64,000 nt of DNA from Ruminococcus turbiniformis (GTDB taxonomy: Bacteria > Bacillota > Clostridia > Lachnospirales > Lachnospiraceae), in NCBI RefSeq assembly GCF_020687545.1, contig NZ_JAJEQX010000012.1:1-64000 (forward strand). Reading direction: 5' to 3'. The position numbers and the translations under genes were made by a program. Shown here in pieces: positions 35,510-44,484 of this stretch (positions are counted from its first letter, which is position 1; the number at the start of each line of letters is the position of its first letter). The notes beneath the pieces were generated by a model. The model ran no database searches. It was not told where the DNA came from and saw only the letters and a list, made by a program, of their open reading frames with translations.

Positions 35510-36772
35510 ATGAATTCAAAATATAATCCGTATGATAATGTACTTTCGGTTGTTGCAAACGCGGCAGGCATCCTCGGCTACAGCAAAAGCGAATATGAAG
35601 CGATCAACTATCCGGAAAGAGAACTCAAAGTCGCAGTTCCGGTCAAGATGGATGACGGAAGCGTCCAGGTATTTGAAGGGTACCGCATCCAGCACTCAAC
35701 TTCCCGCGGGCCGGCCAAAGGCGGCATCCGCTATCACCAGAACGTAAATCTCGACGAAGTCAAGGCACTGGCCGCATGGATGACATTTAAGTGCGCAGTT
35801 GTCAACATCCCCTATGGTGGCGGAAAAGGGGGTATCGTATGTGATCCCACGAAGCTGTCCGTGGGCGAGCTGCGCAGACTGACCCGCCGGTTCACCGCAA
35901 TGATCGCCCCCATCATCGGACCGGATCAGGATATTCCTGCCCCGGACGTAGGAACAAACGCAACTGTCATGGGATGGATCATGGATACATACAGCATGTT
36001 AAAAGGACACTGTGTCCACGGTGTGGTAACCGGAAAGCCCATTGAGCTGGGCGGCGCTCTCGGAAGAGGCGAGGCTACCGGCCGCGGAGTCATGCTGACA
36101 ACACTCAATATCCTGAAAGCAATGAAGCAGACCCCCTCCGATGCAACGGCTGCTGTTCAGGGTATGGGAAATGTAGGAAGTGTCTCTGCAAAACTTCTCC
36201 ATCAGCAGGGAATCAGGGTCGTTGCCGTAAGCGATGTATCCGGCGGACTGTACTGTGCGGACGGACTGGACATACCGGATATCATCTCCTATCTCTCAGC
36301 AAAACGCGGAAATACGCTGGACGGCTACAAGAGGGAAGGAATCCGTTTCATCACCAACGAAGAACTGCTTGAACTGGACGTAACCGTCCTTGTACCGGCA
36401 GCTCTTGAAAACCAGATCAATGAGACAAACGCTGATAAAATCCGCGCCAAAATCATCGTAGAGGGCGCAAACGGACCGACTACCGTGGAGGCCGATGAGA
36501 TACTGAACAAAAAGGGAATCGTCGTTGTGCCTGATATTCTTGCAAACGCAGGCGGTGTCGTTGTCTCCTATTTCGAGTGGGTTCAGAATATCCAGTCCGT
36601 ATCCTGGAGCGAAGAACATGTGAACGAGCAGCTCAAAGAGATCATGGACCGGGCATTCGATTCGGTTTGGGATATTTCCCAGGAAAAACACACCTCCTTA
36701 AGAACCGGCGCATATCTGATCGCCGTGAAACGTGTCGTGGATGCCAAGAACATGAGGGGGATCTGGCCATAA
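35510..36772 (+). CDS. gdhA: glutamate dehydrogenase (Glu/Leu/Phe/Val family)
   Basis: 420 residues as in RocG/GudB-type enzymes. Conserved blocks: SRGPAKGGIRYHQNV, NIPYGGGKGGI with the catalytic Lys region, PAPDVGTNATVMGWIMD, VTGKPIELGG and GMGNVGSVSAKLL (Rossmann). Substrate-site residues look canonical for glutamate. In this operon it could recycle NAD(P)H and ammonia for the OCD-family enzyme, or be the main catabolic GDH. I start at the ATG at 35510, preceded by GAAGG. Confidence 0.9.
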   Translation: MNSKYNPYDNVLSVVANAAGILGYSKSEYEAINYPERELKVAVPVKMDDGSVQVFEGYRIQHSTSRGPAKGGIRYHQNVNLDEVKALAAWMTFKCAVVNIPYGGGKGGIVCDPTKLSVGELRRLTRRFTAMIAPIIGPDQDIPAPDVGTNATVMGWIMDTYSMLKGHCVHGVVTGKPIELGGALGRGEATGRGVMLTTLNILKAMKQTPSDATAAVQGMGNVGSVSAKLLHQQGIRVVAVSDVSGGLYCADGLDIPDIISYLSAKRGNTLDGYKREGIRFITNEELLELDVTVLVPAALENQINETNADKIRAKIIVEGANGPTTVEADEILNKKGIVVVPDILANAGGVVVSYFEWVQNIQSVSWSEEHVNEQLKEIMDRAFDSVWDISQEKHTSLRTGAYLIAVKRVVDAKNMRGIWP

Positions 36773-36841
36773 AGTCAGAAAGCCGGAAACACGCCGGCTC
36801 TTAACCAGATTAGTTACTTTTTACTGACATTTCTCCAGAAG

Positions 36842-36880
36842 AAGGGGATGCCGCACTTTCGCGCAGCATCCCCTTTCTTC
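36842..36880. terminator. bidirectional terminator between gdh and the PPDK-N gene
   Basis: AAGGGGATGC and GCATCCCCTT pair over a 14-base loop with T-rich flanks both ways. A smaller AGCCGG/CCGGCT stem lies just after the gdh stop (36781-36799). Confidence 0.75.
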
Positions 36881-36881
36881 T

Positions 36882-38792
36882 TTATATTCTCCCTTCGTTA
36901 TCCGCATGCTTTCGCCTGTTTTCTCCGTTCCCGGCAACGCAGACCGCGCGTCCGCTTTTCGAATCAAGCATAAGACGCACATTTCCGTCCGAGAGATCAT
37001 ATACTTTGACAATCCGTCCGAGATCATACTCGTCGGGGAACATCTTCAGAAACATCTCCGGAAAGTTTTTCAGAAGCCCCGGCTGATACAGCCTTGTTCT
37101 ACGCCCCTCCTCGATAGCCCCGTAGTAGATATCCGCCTCCACCAGATCCTGGAACATATGGCTTCCGTATGAGAGTTCCGGCGAATACCCCGACCTGCTG
37201 TACTCTACTTCGCAGATCGCACAGAACCGGCTGATATCCGCGTACGACACAGGCACTCCCAGTTCCGGAGAACTCGTACCGATCCTTCCCGGAGCCAGAA
37301 GCATGATTTTCTTTTTCCCCGGTTCGTAATACCGGTTAATCTCGCCCACCATACGCGCCACATCCGATTTTTCCGCATAAGGGCACTCATAATATTTCTG
37401 AGGATCGATCCAGACGATCATGTCAATCCGCTCTTCTTTCGATCTCTGCATCGATGCATTTTTCACATCAAAAAGAATACGGTCATCCGCTCCTTCCGGG
37501 ATCAGGACCGTTCTGGACGGTCCCGCATGGATCGGCCTGCACTGGAAGAGGTTGATCCTTATTTCCCCCTCCTCCGATATGTCCAGCGCAAACTCTATAT
37601 CCACCGGGCTTCCATATCCTTTTTCCAACGCTTTGAGCATCTTTTTCATTCCGAACATGAACCCGCTCTTTTCTGCAATTCCTTCACAATCCGCAAAATA
37701 CACCTTCCTGAACTGTCTCTGCTCCATCAGGCGGGTCTCCGCCTCTGTATCACGGCTCAGTATCAGATCCACGCAGTATTTAGGAAGCAGGGGCACAAGT
37801 TCCTGGACCGGGATTCTGCAAAGCTTTCCTGTGTCTTTTTCCAGCACATCCGCCATACGCTGAGAGAATCTGTGCCGCTCGGCAACAGTTGCATGCATTC
37901 TCGCCTCCGGCCGTTCAAGCCCGATCATTCTCGGATAGTCATCAGAACTCCTTTCAACCGCTTTTGTCCCAAGCCCGGCTACTACGCGAAGCATCCCCGC
38001 GTCCGGATTCAGGGATTCCATCCATTTATAGGAATTGTACGAGCATCCCATCCCCGCAGCTACCGGGAAATAGTAATCTCCGTAAAATCTGCCTTCCACC
38101 CGCTGTACAAGAAGAGACATCTTCTCCTCCGTTCCCGCAAGGTGCCACTGCTTTCTGTACTCCACCGCAGACGGGTTCAGCGTGCTCACATAGATTCTTC
38201 GCACCGCATCTTCAAGCACTTTCAGGCTCTCCGCCCCATCTCCGCGCGCAACACAGAATATAGACTCATACTTACCGGAGAATGCATTCCCGAATCCGTC
38301 TTCCAGCATACTGCTTGATCGGACAATGAACGGGACATTTTTGTACTCGCTTGTAATCCGGGCAAATCCCTCTTTTGTCTCTTCCGAAAACACTCCGTTT
38401 TCCAGCATTTCCACAAGCCGGTCGGGCTCTCTTTTCACGCCTGCGGCGTTTTCTTTCCACAGCTCCAGGCATCCGTTCTCTTTCAGATAAGTATAAAAAA
38501 CATCTGTTCCTATGTAAAAGGAATCATGAGGAAGAAACGAGCCGGCAAAATCCGGCATATCCTTCTCGACAATCTTTCTCCCCGCAAGCATACCGCACGC
38601 TTTTCCGCCGATCACGCCGCCTCCGATTCGCCGCCGGTACACTTCGAGAAAGTCTTCATCCTCAAAATAGTTCAGAATGAGCCTCTCCATATTTTCCTCT
38701 GTCGTCATCAGCTCATGGCAGAGCCATTTTCTCTCAGACTCATTCAGCTTTATCCCGGTCTCCAGTTTCTTTCGTATCTCTGCTTCCCGCAT
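36882..38792 (-). CDS. PEP/pyruvate-binding (PPDK-N) ATP-grasp protein without phosphohistidine domain
   Basis: 636 residues. From about residue 60 to 430 it resembles the ATP-grasp half of PEP synthase (GGGVIGGKACGMLAGRK, PFIVRSSSMLEDGFGNAFSGKYESIF, and the closing INLFQCRPI). The swivelling phosphohistidine domain (GGxTSHAA) and the C-terminal PEP barrel are absent. Instead about 200 residues follow that I do not recognise (LLAPGRIGTSSPELGVPVSY). It may phosphorylate or pyrophosphorylate another partner. GGGGGAG precedes the start at 38792. Confidence 0.7.
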   Translation of the reverse strand: MREAEIRKKLETGIKLNESERKWLCHELMTTEENMERLILNYFEDEDFLEVYRRRIGGGVIGGKACGMLAGRKIVEKDMPDFAGSFLPHDSFYIGTDVFYTYLKENGCLELWKENAAGVKREPDRLVEMLENGVFSEETKEGFARITSEYKNVPFIVRSSSMLEDGFGNAFSGKYESIFCVARGDGAESLKVLEDAVRRIYVSTLNPSAVEYRKQWHLAGTEEKMSLLVQRVEGRFYGDYYFPVAAGMGCSYNSYKWMESLNPDAGMLRVVAGLGTKAVERSSDDYPRMIGLERPEARMHATVAERHRFSQRMADVLEKDTGKLCRIPVQELVPLLPKYCVDLILSRDTEAETRLMEQRQFRKVYFADCEGIAEKSGFMFGMKKMLKALEKGYGSPVDIEFALDISEEGEIRINLFQCRPIHAGPSRTVLIPEGADDRILFDVKNASMQRSKEERIDMIVWIDPQKYYECPYAEKSDVARMVGEINRYYEPGKKKIMLLAPGRIGTSSPELGVPVSYADISRFCAICEVEYSRSGYSPELSYGSHMFQDLVEADIYYGAIEEGRRTRLYQPGLLKNFPEMFLKMFPDEYDLGRIVKVYDLSDGNVRLMLDSKSGRAVCVAGNGENRRKHADNEGRI

Positions 38793-38904
38793 CCGTTCTC
38801 TCCCCCTGTATTTCAATCTTCTGCTTCAGTTATGTTTTTGTTCCGTCTTTCCCCGCTTCATGCTATACTATTCCCGAGCAAAACAGAGAAAGGCGATGAA
38901 ATCC

Positions 38905-39651
38905 ATGACAATAAAATCCATAAAGAAAAAATATGTTCTCATAACCGGCTCGTCCCGCGGCATCGGACGTGCCTGCGCTCTCGCTTTCGCCGGGCACGGA
39001 TACCATGTGTTTCTGAACAGCAGAAATTCCCTTCCTCAGCTCCGTGAGACAGAAGAACTCATCGCAGAGCTCGGCGGAACATGCACGCTGCTTCCCGGCG
39101 ATGTAGGCGATCCGGACTGTGTTCGCTCCATGTTCGCGGAAATCGAGCCTTTCTGCGGCGGTCTTGACGTCCTTGTAAACAATGCGGGCATCGCCTCCTT
39201 CGGACTTCTCACCGACATGACAGACGGCCAGTGGAGAAGACTGATCGACACTAATCTCTCCTCCGCCTTCTACTGCTGCCGCGCTGCGATCCCGCATATG
39301 GTCTCGCAGAAACGCGGACGCATTATCAACATTTCCTCCATGTGGGGAACTGCCGGCGCCTCCTGCGAAGCCGCCTACTCCGCATCAAAAGCCGGTCTCC
39401 ACGGCCTGACAAAGGCGCTCGCAAAAGAGCTGGCTCCGAGCAACATCCAGGTCAATGCCGTCGCCTGCGGCGTCATCGACACCGAGATGAACGCGCGCCT
39501 TAACGCAGAGGAAAGAACCGCCCTGGAAGAGGAAATCCCCGCCGGAAGATACGGCACCCCCGAAGAGGCCGCTCAGCTCGTACTCTCCCTTGCCGAAGGC
39601 CCCGGCTATCTCACCGGACAGATCATCGGCCTGGACGGCGGCATGATCTGA
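38905..39651 (+). CDS. short-chain dehydrogenase/reductase (FabG-like)
   Basis: 248 residues with the SDR set: TGSSRGIGRA nucleotide loop, NNAGIASFG, catalytic Ser (NISSMWGT) and YSASKAG. Nearest to 3-oxoacyl-ACP reductases by motif, but it stands alone between unrelated genes, so the substrate is unknown. The start is ambiguous: an ATG at 38896 lies two bases after AGG, one at 38905 lies eleven bases after. Codons before 38896 belong to no gene. Confidence 0.85.
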   Translation: MTIKSIKKKYVLITGSSRGIGRACALAFAGHGYHVFLNSRNSLPQLRETEELIAELGGTCTLLPGDVGDPDCVRSMFAEIEPFCGGLDVLVNNAGIASFGLLTDMTDGQWRRLIDTNLSSAFYCCRAAIPHMVSQKRGRIINISSMWGTAGASCEAAYSASKAGLHGLTKALAKELAPSNIQVNAVACGVIDTEMNARLNAEERTALEEEIPAGRYGTPEEAAQLVLSLAEGPGYLTGQIIGLDGGMI

Positions 39652-39697
39652 CAGCAGAAAAGTTTAATCATACGCTCGTATTTGAGCAGACACTCGT

Positions 39698-40933
39698 TCA
39701 TACTCTGCCGTATATATCCCGGGGCACATATGCCTTCACTGCGATTCCCTCCGGCACATATTCCTCCGAGACAAGCTGCCCCTTGCTTCGGATCAGCTGG
39801 ATCTTTCCCGCATCCGAAAACGGATAGAGACGTTCGATAAAAATCTGGTCCCTCCTCACAATCTCGAGGAGGGCCTTTTTCATTTCATCCAGGCCCGCTC
39901 CGGTCTTTGCGGACACCGGAATCGAATAGTCCGCCTGAAAATCCCGGTGGTTTACCGGGGCATCCAGAAGATCCTGTTTGTTAAACAGCGTGATAACCGG
40001 ACTGCCCTCCGCTCCGAGTTCACGCAGCGTCTCATAGACGACATGCATCTGCTCATCCATCTGCGGGTTGGAGGCATCCACCACATGAATGACAATATCC
40101 GCGTATTTCGCCTCCTCCAGCGTACTCTTAAACGCTTCCACAAGGTGATGCGGCAGCTTCCGGATAAATCCGACCGTGTCGCTCAGAAGAATCTCCTGTG
40201 TATTGTCCAGCATCAGAGAGCGGGTCGTCGTATCCAGTGTGGAGAACAGCATGGCGTCCTCCAGTATGCCCGCATCCGTAAGCGCATTTAAAAGACTGCT
40301 CTTTCCAGCCGACGTGTACCCGACCAGCGCGGCCACCTTAAGCCCGGACTGTCTTCGCTGTGCACGGATCAGCTCCCTGTGCCGCTCTACGTCTTTCAGC
40401 TCTCTTTTCAGTCTGCTGATCCTCTCGCGGATGAGCCGCCGGTCCATCTCCAGCTTCTTCTCCCCCGGCCCTCTCGTGCCGATACCGCCTCCCAGACGGG
40501 AGAGAGATTTTCCCAGTCCGGACAGGCGGGACGCGCGGTAGCGAAGCTGTGCCAGCTCCACCTGAATCTTTCCTTCTCCTGACACTGCCCTCGCTGCAAA
40601 AATGTCGAGAATCAGAAGCGTCCGGTCAATCACCTTGCAGGAGAGCTCCTCCTCCAGGTTTCCGATCTGGACGCTCGTAAGCTCATCGTCACATATAATT
40701 CCCGTGGCGTCCGTCTCCCATATGAGATCTTTCAGCTCCAGAAGTTTTCCCTTCCCAATATAGGTCGCCGGATGAGCGCTGTCCCTCGCCTGAATGATCC
40801 TGCCCGCCACTTCCGCACCCGCTGTCTTCGCCAGATCGGCAAGCTCGTCAAGCGAACGGGAAGCCGCATCGGCATTCCCCGTATCCACTCCGACCAGAAT
40901 CACTTTTTCCTCGATATGTTCCATCTCATACAT
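39698..40933 (-). CDS. hflX: ribosome-associated GTPase HflX
   Basis: 411 residues. An N-terminal HflX domain (HPATYIGKGKLLELKDLI), a helical linker (GIGTRGPGEKKLEMDRR) and a G domain with GYTSAGKSSLLNAL, DTVGFIRKLPHHLVEAF and FNKQD. Splits stalled ribosomes under stress in characterised bacteria. The ATG at 40933 has GGGAG upstream; a GTG one codon earlier is possible. Confidence 0.95.
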   Translation of the reverse strand: MYEMEHIEEKVILVGVDTGNADAASRSLDELADLAKTAGAEVAGRIIQARDSAHPATYIGKGKLLELKDLIWETDATGIICDDELTSVQIGNLEEELSCKVIDRTLLILDIFAARAVSGEGKIQVELAQLRYRASRLSGLGKSLSRLGGGIGTRGPGEKKLEMDRRLIRERISRLKRELKDVERHRELIRAQRRQSGLKVAALVGYTSAGKSSLLNALTDAGILEDAMLFSTLDTTTRSLMLDNTQEILLSDTVGFIRKLPHHLVEAFKSTLEEAKYADIVIHVVDASNPQMDEQMHVVYETLRELGAEGSPVITLFNKQDLLDAPVNHRDFQADYSIPVSAKTGAGLDEMKKALLEIVRRDQIFIERLYPFSDAGKIQLIRSKGQLVSEEYVPEGIAVKAYVPRDIYGRV

Positions 40934-40977
40934 CACTGTTGTCTCCCTTTTCCGGAAAACCCGGCAGCGCAGACGCG

Positions 40978-41562
40978 CTACCGGGTCGCAAGAAATTCGG
41001 CTTCCTTCTGAGCCGCCTCATCATCCGGATAGTCTTCCAGATACTCTGTCACCTTCTGCCGGGCATTCTCCCAGTCCGCCTGCTGTTCATAGCAGACGAT
41101 CTCATTGAACTTCATCTCACGGATCATATCCGCACAGGACTCTGCCTCTCCGTTCTCCTGATCTGACGGCTCCGTATCAGCCAGGGCAAGCCCGGCCTGT
41201 ATATACTCCAGCGCCGTGGCATAATCGGAGCACTGCATGGCGCTGATTCCCGCAAGGTTGTAAAGCTGAACCGTCTGTTCGGCCCCGCCGTCAATAGCCT
41301 TTCCAAATGCCTCGAGAGCAGCCTCATAATCCCCCGTCTCATAGTAGGTCATGCCGAGTCCCCGGTACCCTTCCGCGGCCTCTTTTGCATCATCGCTTGA
41401 TGCAGCCTGCTCAAACTGTGCGGCCGCTTCCTCATAATCTCCGTTCTCCAGTGCCTTTGCCCCCGCCTTATCCGGATTCGCACAGCCGCCGGTCAGCACC
41501 GCCGCCATCACACAGATCGCTCCCGCAGCGGCAAGTCTTTTCCTGATCTTCTCTTTTTTCAT
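40978..41562 (-). CDS. TPR-repeat lipoprotein
   Basis: 194 residues. The signal peptide ends in LTGGC (C27), so it is a membrane-anchored extracellular lipoprotein. Three or more tetratricopeptide units follow (AAEGYRGLGMTYYETGDYEAALEAFGKAI and similar). A protein-protein interaction role is likely; no specific function can be read. Same strand as hflX, 44 bases upstream of it. Confidence 0.8.
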   Translation of the reverse strand: MKKEKIRKRLAAAGAICVMAAVLTGGCANPDKAGAKALENGDYEEAAAQFEQAASSDDAKEAAEGYRGLGMTYYETGDYEAALEAFGKAIDGGAEQTVQLYNLAGISAMQCSDYATALEYIQAGLALADTEPSDQENGEAESCADMIREMKFNEIVCYEQQADWENARQKVTEYLEDYPDDEAAQKEAEFLATR

Positions 41563-41618
41563 CTATATTACACTCCCTGCATTTTATCAAGCCCACATTC
41601 TTTTCCGGACTTGTCCCG

Positions 41619-43475
41619 CTATTCCGGATATTTCATCATCCAGAATGAATTTAATATGTTGAGCACCAGAACTACCATGTCGGACATGATCGCATTCTGC
41701 ATAGTCACAAGACCGAAAAAGGCCAGAACAATAAGAATCACTTTAATGCCTATGGCCATCACCATGTTCTGTTTCACAGACCGGAGCGTTCCGCGGGCAA
41801 TCCTGACTCCGTTTATGATTTTTGACGGCTCATCTTTCGTCAGAATGACATCCGCCGCTTCAAGAGCCGCGTCCGCACCCAGGCCGCCCATGGCGATTCC
41901 GATATCTGCCCGGGCCAGAACCGGCGCGTCGTTGATCCCGTCGCCGACGAAAACAACTTTCTCTCCCTCGGTCTGGCCTTCCCGGAACTCTTCCAGAAGT
42001 TCCACCTTATCCTCCGGCATCAGCTCCGAGTACACACTCTCAATTCCGAGGCCGGACGCCACATTCTCCGCAGTCTCTTCGTTATCTCCTGTCAGCATAA
42101 TCGTAGAGAAATGCCGTCTGTGGAGCCATTTGATCAGCCGTCCCGCGTCCTCGCGTACCGCATCCGAGATCAGAAGGCATCCGGCATACTCACCGTCCAC
42201 AGATACATACACTGCCGTTCCCACTTCATCAGACGGCTGGCAGAAGATTCCGGACCGGTTCATAAACCTGACATTTCCGACAGACACTTTCCTTCCGTCC
42301 ACTTCGGCGGACAGCCCGTACCCCGGCATCTCTTCCACATTTCCCACCCGGCTTTTATCCGGATTTTTCCCGTATGCTTCCTGAAGAGACAGAGCGATCG
42401 GGTGGGTCGAGTATGCCTCCGCGTGAACGGCAAACTCCAGAAGTTCATCTTCCGTCATCCCCCGGGCGCTGATTTTCTGCACATGGAACACCCCTTCTGT
42501 CAGTGTCCCCGTCTTGTCAAAAACATATGTATCCGCCTGGGTCAGCCGCTCCAGCACGCCTCCGCTCTTAATCAGGATTCCCTGCCTGGACGCCGCTCCG
42601 ATTCCGCCTAAGAAAGCCAGCGGTATGGACACCATCAACCCGCAGGGGCAGGATGCCACAAGGAGGATCAGCCCCCGGTAAATCCACTCATCTCTCGCCT
42701 CCGATAGAATCATCGGAGGAAGAATCATCGTCAGAAGGGCAAACAGAATGACAATCGGCGTATAATACCTCGTAAACTTGTCCGCGAAACGGATATGCTC
42801 TGATTTTTTATCATCCGCATTCTCCACAAGACGCATGATTTTCTCCGCGGCCGAGTCATTGCACAGCTTTACAACCCGTGCCTCGAGCATACTGTTTAAG
42901 TTAATGCTGCCGCTGTACAGACGGTCGCCCGGCTTTACTGATTTCGGCTCTGCCTCTCCGGTAAGAGCTTTCGTATCTACGGTTCCCGTCCCCATGGTAA
43001 CTACCACGTCCACGGGAATCCGCTCTCCAGGCTTGAGCACGATAATCTGTCTGAGTTTGAGCTCCTGCGGCGGCACAATCTTCTCCGTGTTTCCCACTTT
43101 CAGATTCGCGTATTCCGGACGGATATCGATAAAATCAGCGATGGACTTCTTCGTCCGGCTCAGAGACAGCTGCTCCACGAATTTACCGACCTGATAAAAG
43201 AGCATTGCCGCGACCGCCTCTTTATGACGGCCGATCGCAAATGCGCCCACTGTTGCGATGATGATAAGCAGATTCTCGTCTATAAACTGCCGCCGGAATA
43301 CTTTTCTTATCTGCTCCCAGTATGTCCTCAGAGAAAGCGCCGCGTAGGCGATCAGAAACAGAATCGTCTCCGTCCCTTCCGGCCCCTGCAGCCTCGCGGA
43401 AACAAACCAGGCTGAAACGCCCAGAACTACTCCTGCCGCGATCTCAATCCCCTTTTTCTTAGCCTCTTCTGTCAT
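41619..43475 (-). CDS. heavy-metal P1B-type ATPase
   Basis: 618 residues. Contains CPCGLMVSIP (membrane metal site), phosphorylation site DKTGTLTEG, the STHPIAL motif and GDGINDAPVLARADIG. There is no N-terminal heavy-metal-associated domain, unlike many CadA/ZntA proteins. The CPC motif fits Zn2+/Cd2+/Pb2+ or Cu+ transport; I favour the Zn/Cd group from overall sequence, but metal choice is not certain. Confidence 0.9.
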   Translation of the reverse strand: MTEEAKKKGIEIAAGVVLGVSAWFVSARLQGPEGTETILFLIAYAALSLRTYWEQIRKVFRRQFIDENLLIIIATVGAFAIGRHKEAVAAMLFYQVGKFVEQLSLSRTKKSIADFIDIRPEYANLKVGNTEKIVPPQELKLRQIIVLKPGERIPVDVVVTMGTGTVDTKALTGEAEPKSVKPGDRLYSGSINLNSMLEARVVKLCNDSAAEKIMRLVENADDKKSEHIRFADKFTRYYTPIVILFALLTMILPPMILSEARDEWIYRGLILLVASCPCGLMVSIPLAFLGGIGAASRQGILIKSGGVLERLTQADTYVFDKTGTLTEGVFHVQKISARGMTEDELLEFAVHAEAYSTHPIALSLQEAYGKNPDKSRVGNVEEMPGYGLSAEVDGRKVSVGNVRFMNRSGIFCQPSDEVGTAVYVSVDGEYAGCLLISDAVREDAGRLIKWLHRRHFSTIMLTGDNEETAENVASGLGIESVYSELMPEDKVELLEEFREGQTEGEKVVFVGDGINDAPVLARADIGIAMGGLGADAALEAADVILTKDEPSKIINGVRIARGTLRSVKQNMVMAIGIKVILIVLAFFGLVTMQNAIMSDMVVLVLNILNSFWMMKYPE

Positions 43476-43585
43476 TCTCTTTTCCTTTTTCTTTCCCCGC
43501 CGCTCCGCAAACGACAGCACCCGGAATTTTCACGGTCTTTTTCTCCGGAACCGGCGGCCTTTTTCCCTTCACATATTATAACGAA

Positions 43586-43618
43586 AAGAGGCAAAAGCAT
43601 CAACATCTTTTGCCTCTT
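43586..43618 (-). terminator. terminator of the alarmone synthetase gene
   Basis: AAGAGGCAAAAG and CTTTTGCCTCTT form a perfect 12-bp stem followed by TTTTCG on the minus strand. Confidence 0.85.
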
Positions 43619-43651
43619 CCGCACGAATCTTAAGAATAATTTTCGGATTTA

Positions 43652-44362
43652 TCATCCGTTTTTCCCGAGCACATTTTCCAGCACGTCGTCCATTTTGTCT
43701 TTGTTCTCTTCCTGCAGAATACATTCCTGGATTGCCTCATTGAGCGAAAGCATCTTTTCGTCGAGTTCCGATACCATCTTGGCGCATTCCCGCAGATCTC
43801 TGCTTATATATTCCGGCGCATTTCCCTCAAACTTATAGTAAATCTTATGTTCCAGACTCGCCCAGAAATCCATGGCAATTGTCCGGATCTGAATCTCCAC
43901 TTTCGTGTCTACGACACTGTCGGACAGAAAGATAGGAACAGAGACAAGCATGTGATAACTCTTGTAACCGCTCTCCTTTGGATTCTTTATGTAGTCTTTG
44001 ATGGAAAGCACCTTGAGATCGGACTGGTTTCCGATCATTTCGGCCAGACGGTAGATGTCCGATGTAAATGAACAGATCAGGCGTACACCTGCAATGTCAT
44101 TGATATACCGGACCATATTTTCAATGGAAGTCTCGTATCCGTAGCGTTTCAGTTTCTTTACGATGCTCTCAGGCGTCTTGATCCTCGTCTTGATATGCTC
44201 AATCGGATTGTACTGATGTACATGCTGGAATTCATCATTTAAGATCTCCAGCTTTGTGCCCACCTCTTTCATGGCTGCATTATAGAGAAATATCACCGTT
44301 TTCCAGCTGTCGACATCCTCGTAGCTCTTAAGCGCAGCCTCTACCTGCTGTTCACTCTTCAT
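43652..44362 (-). CDS. small alarmone synthetase (RelQ/YjbM-like GTP pyrophosphokinase)
   Basis: 236 residues with a lone RelA/SpoT synthetase domain: RIKTPESIVKKLKRYG, NDIAGVRLICSF, IKDYIKNPKESGYKSYHMLV and VEIQIRTIAMDFWASLEHKIYYK. Makes (p)ppGpp or pGpp without a hydrolase or TGS domain. A putative alarmone hydrolase lies at 22589. Confidence 0.93.
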   Translation of the reverse strand: MKSEQQVEAALKSYEDVDSWKTVIFLYNAAMKEVGTKLEILNDEFQHVHQYNPIEHIKTRIKTPESIVKKLKRYGYETSIENMVRYINDIAGVRLICSFTSDIYRLAEMIGNQSDLKVLSIKDYIKNPKESGYKSYHMLVSVPIFLSDSVVDTKVEIQIRTIAMDFWASLEHKIYYKFEGNAPEYISRDLRECAKMVSELDEKMLSLNEAIQECILQEENKDKMDDVLENVLGKNG

Positions 44363-44484
44363 CGCGGATATCCCCCATTAGTTATTTTATTGTTCTTTAG
44401 TATACCATATTTTGTGTTTCCTGTTAACCGAGTTCACTCTTTTTTTATGAGATTTTTATCTTTGCCGTTTTGCACCGCCACACT

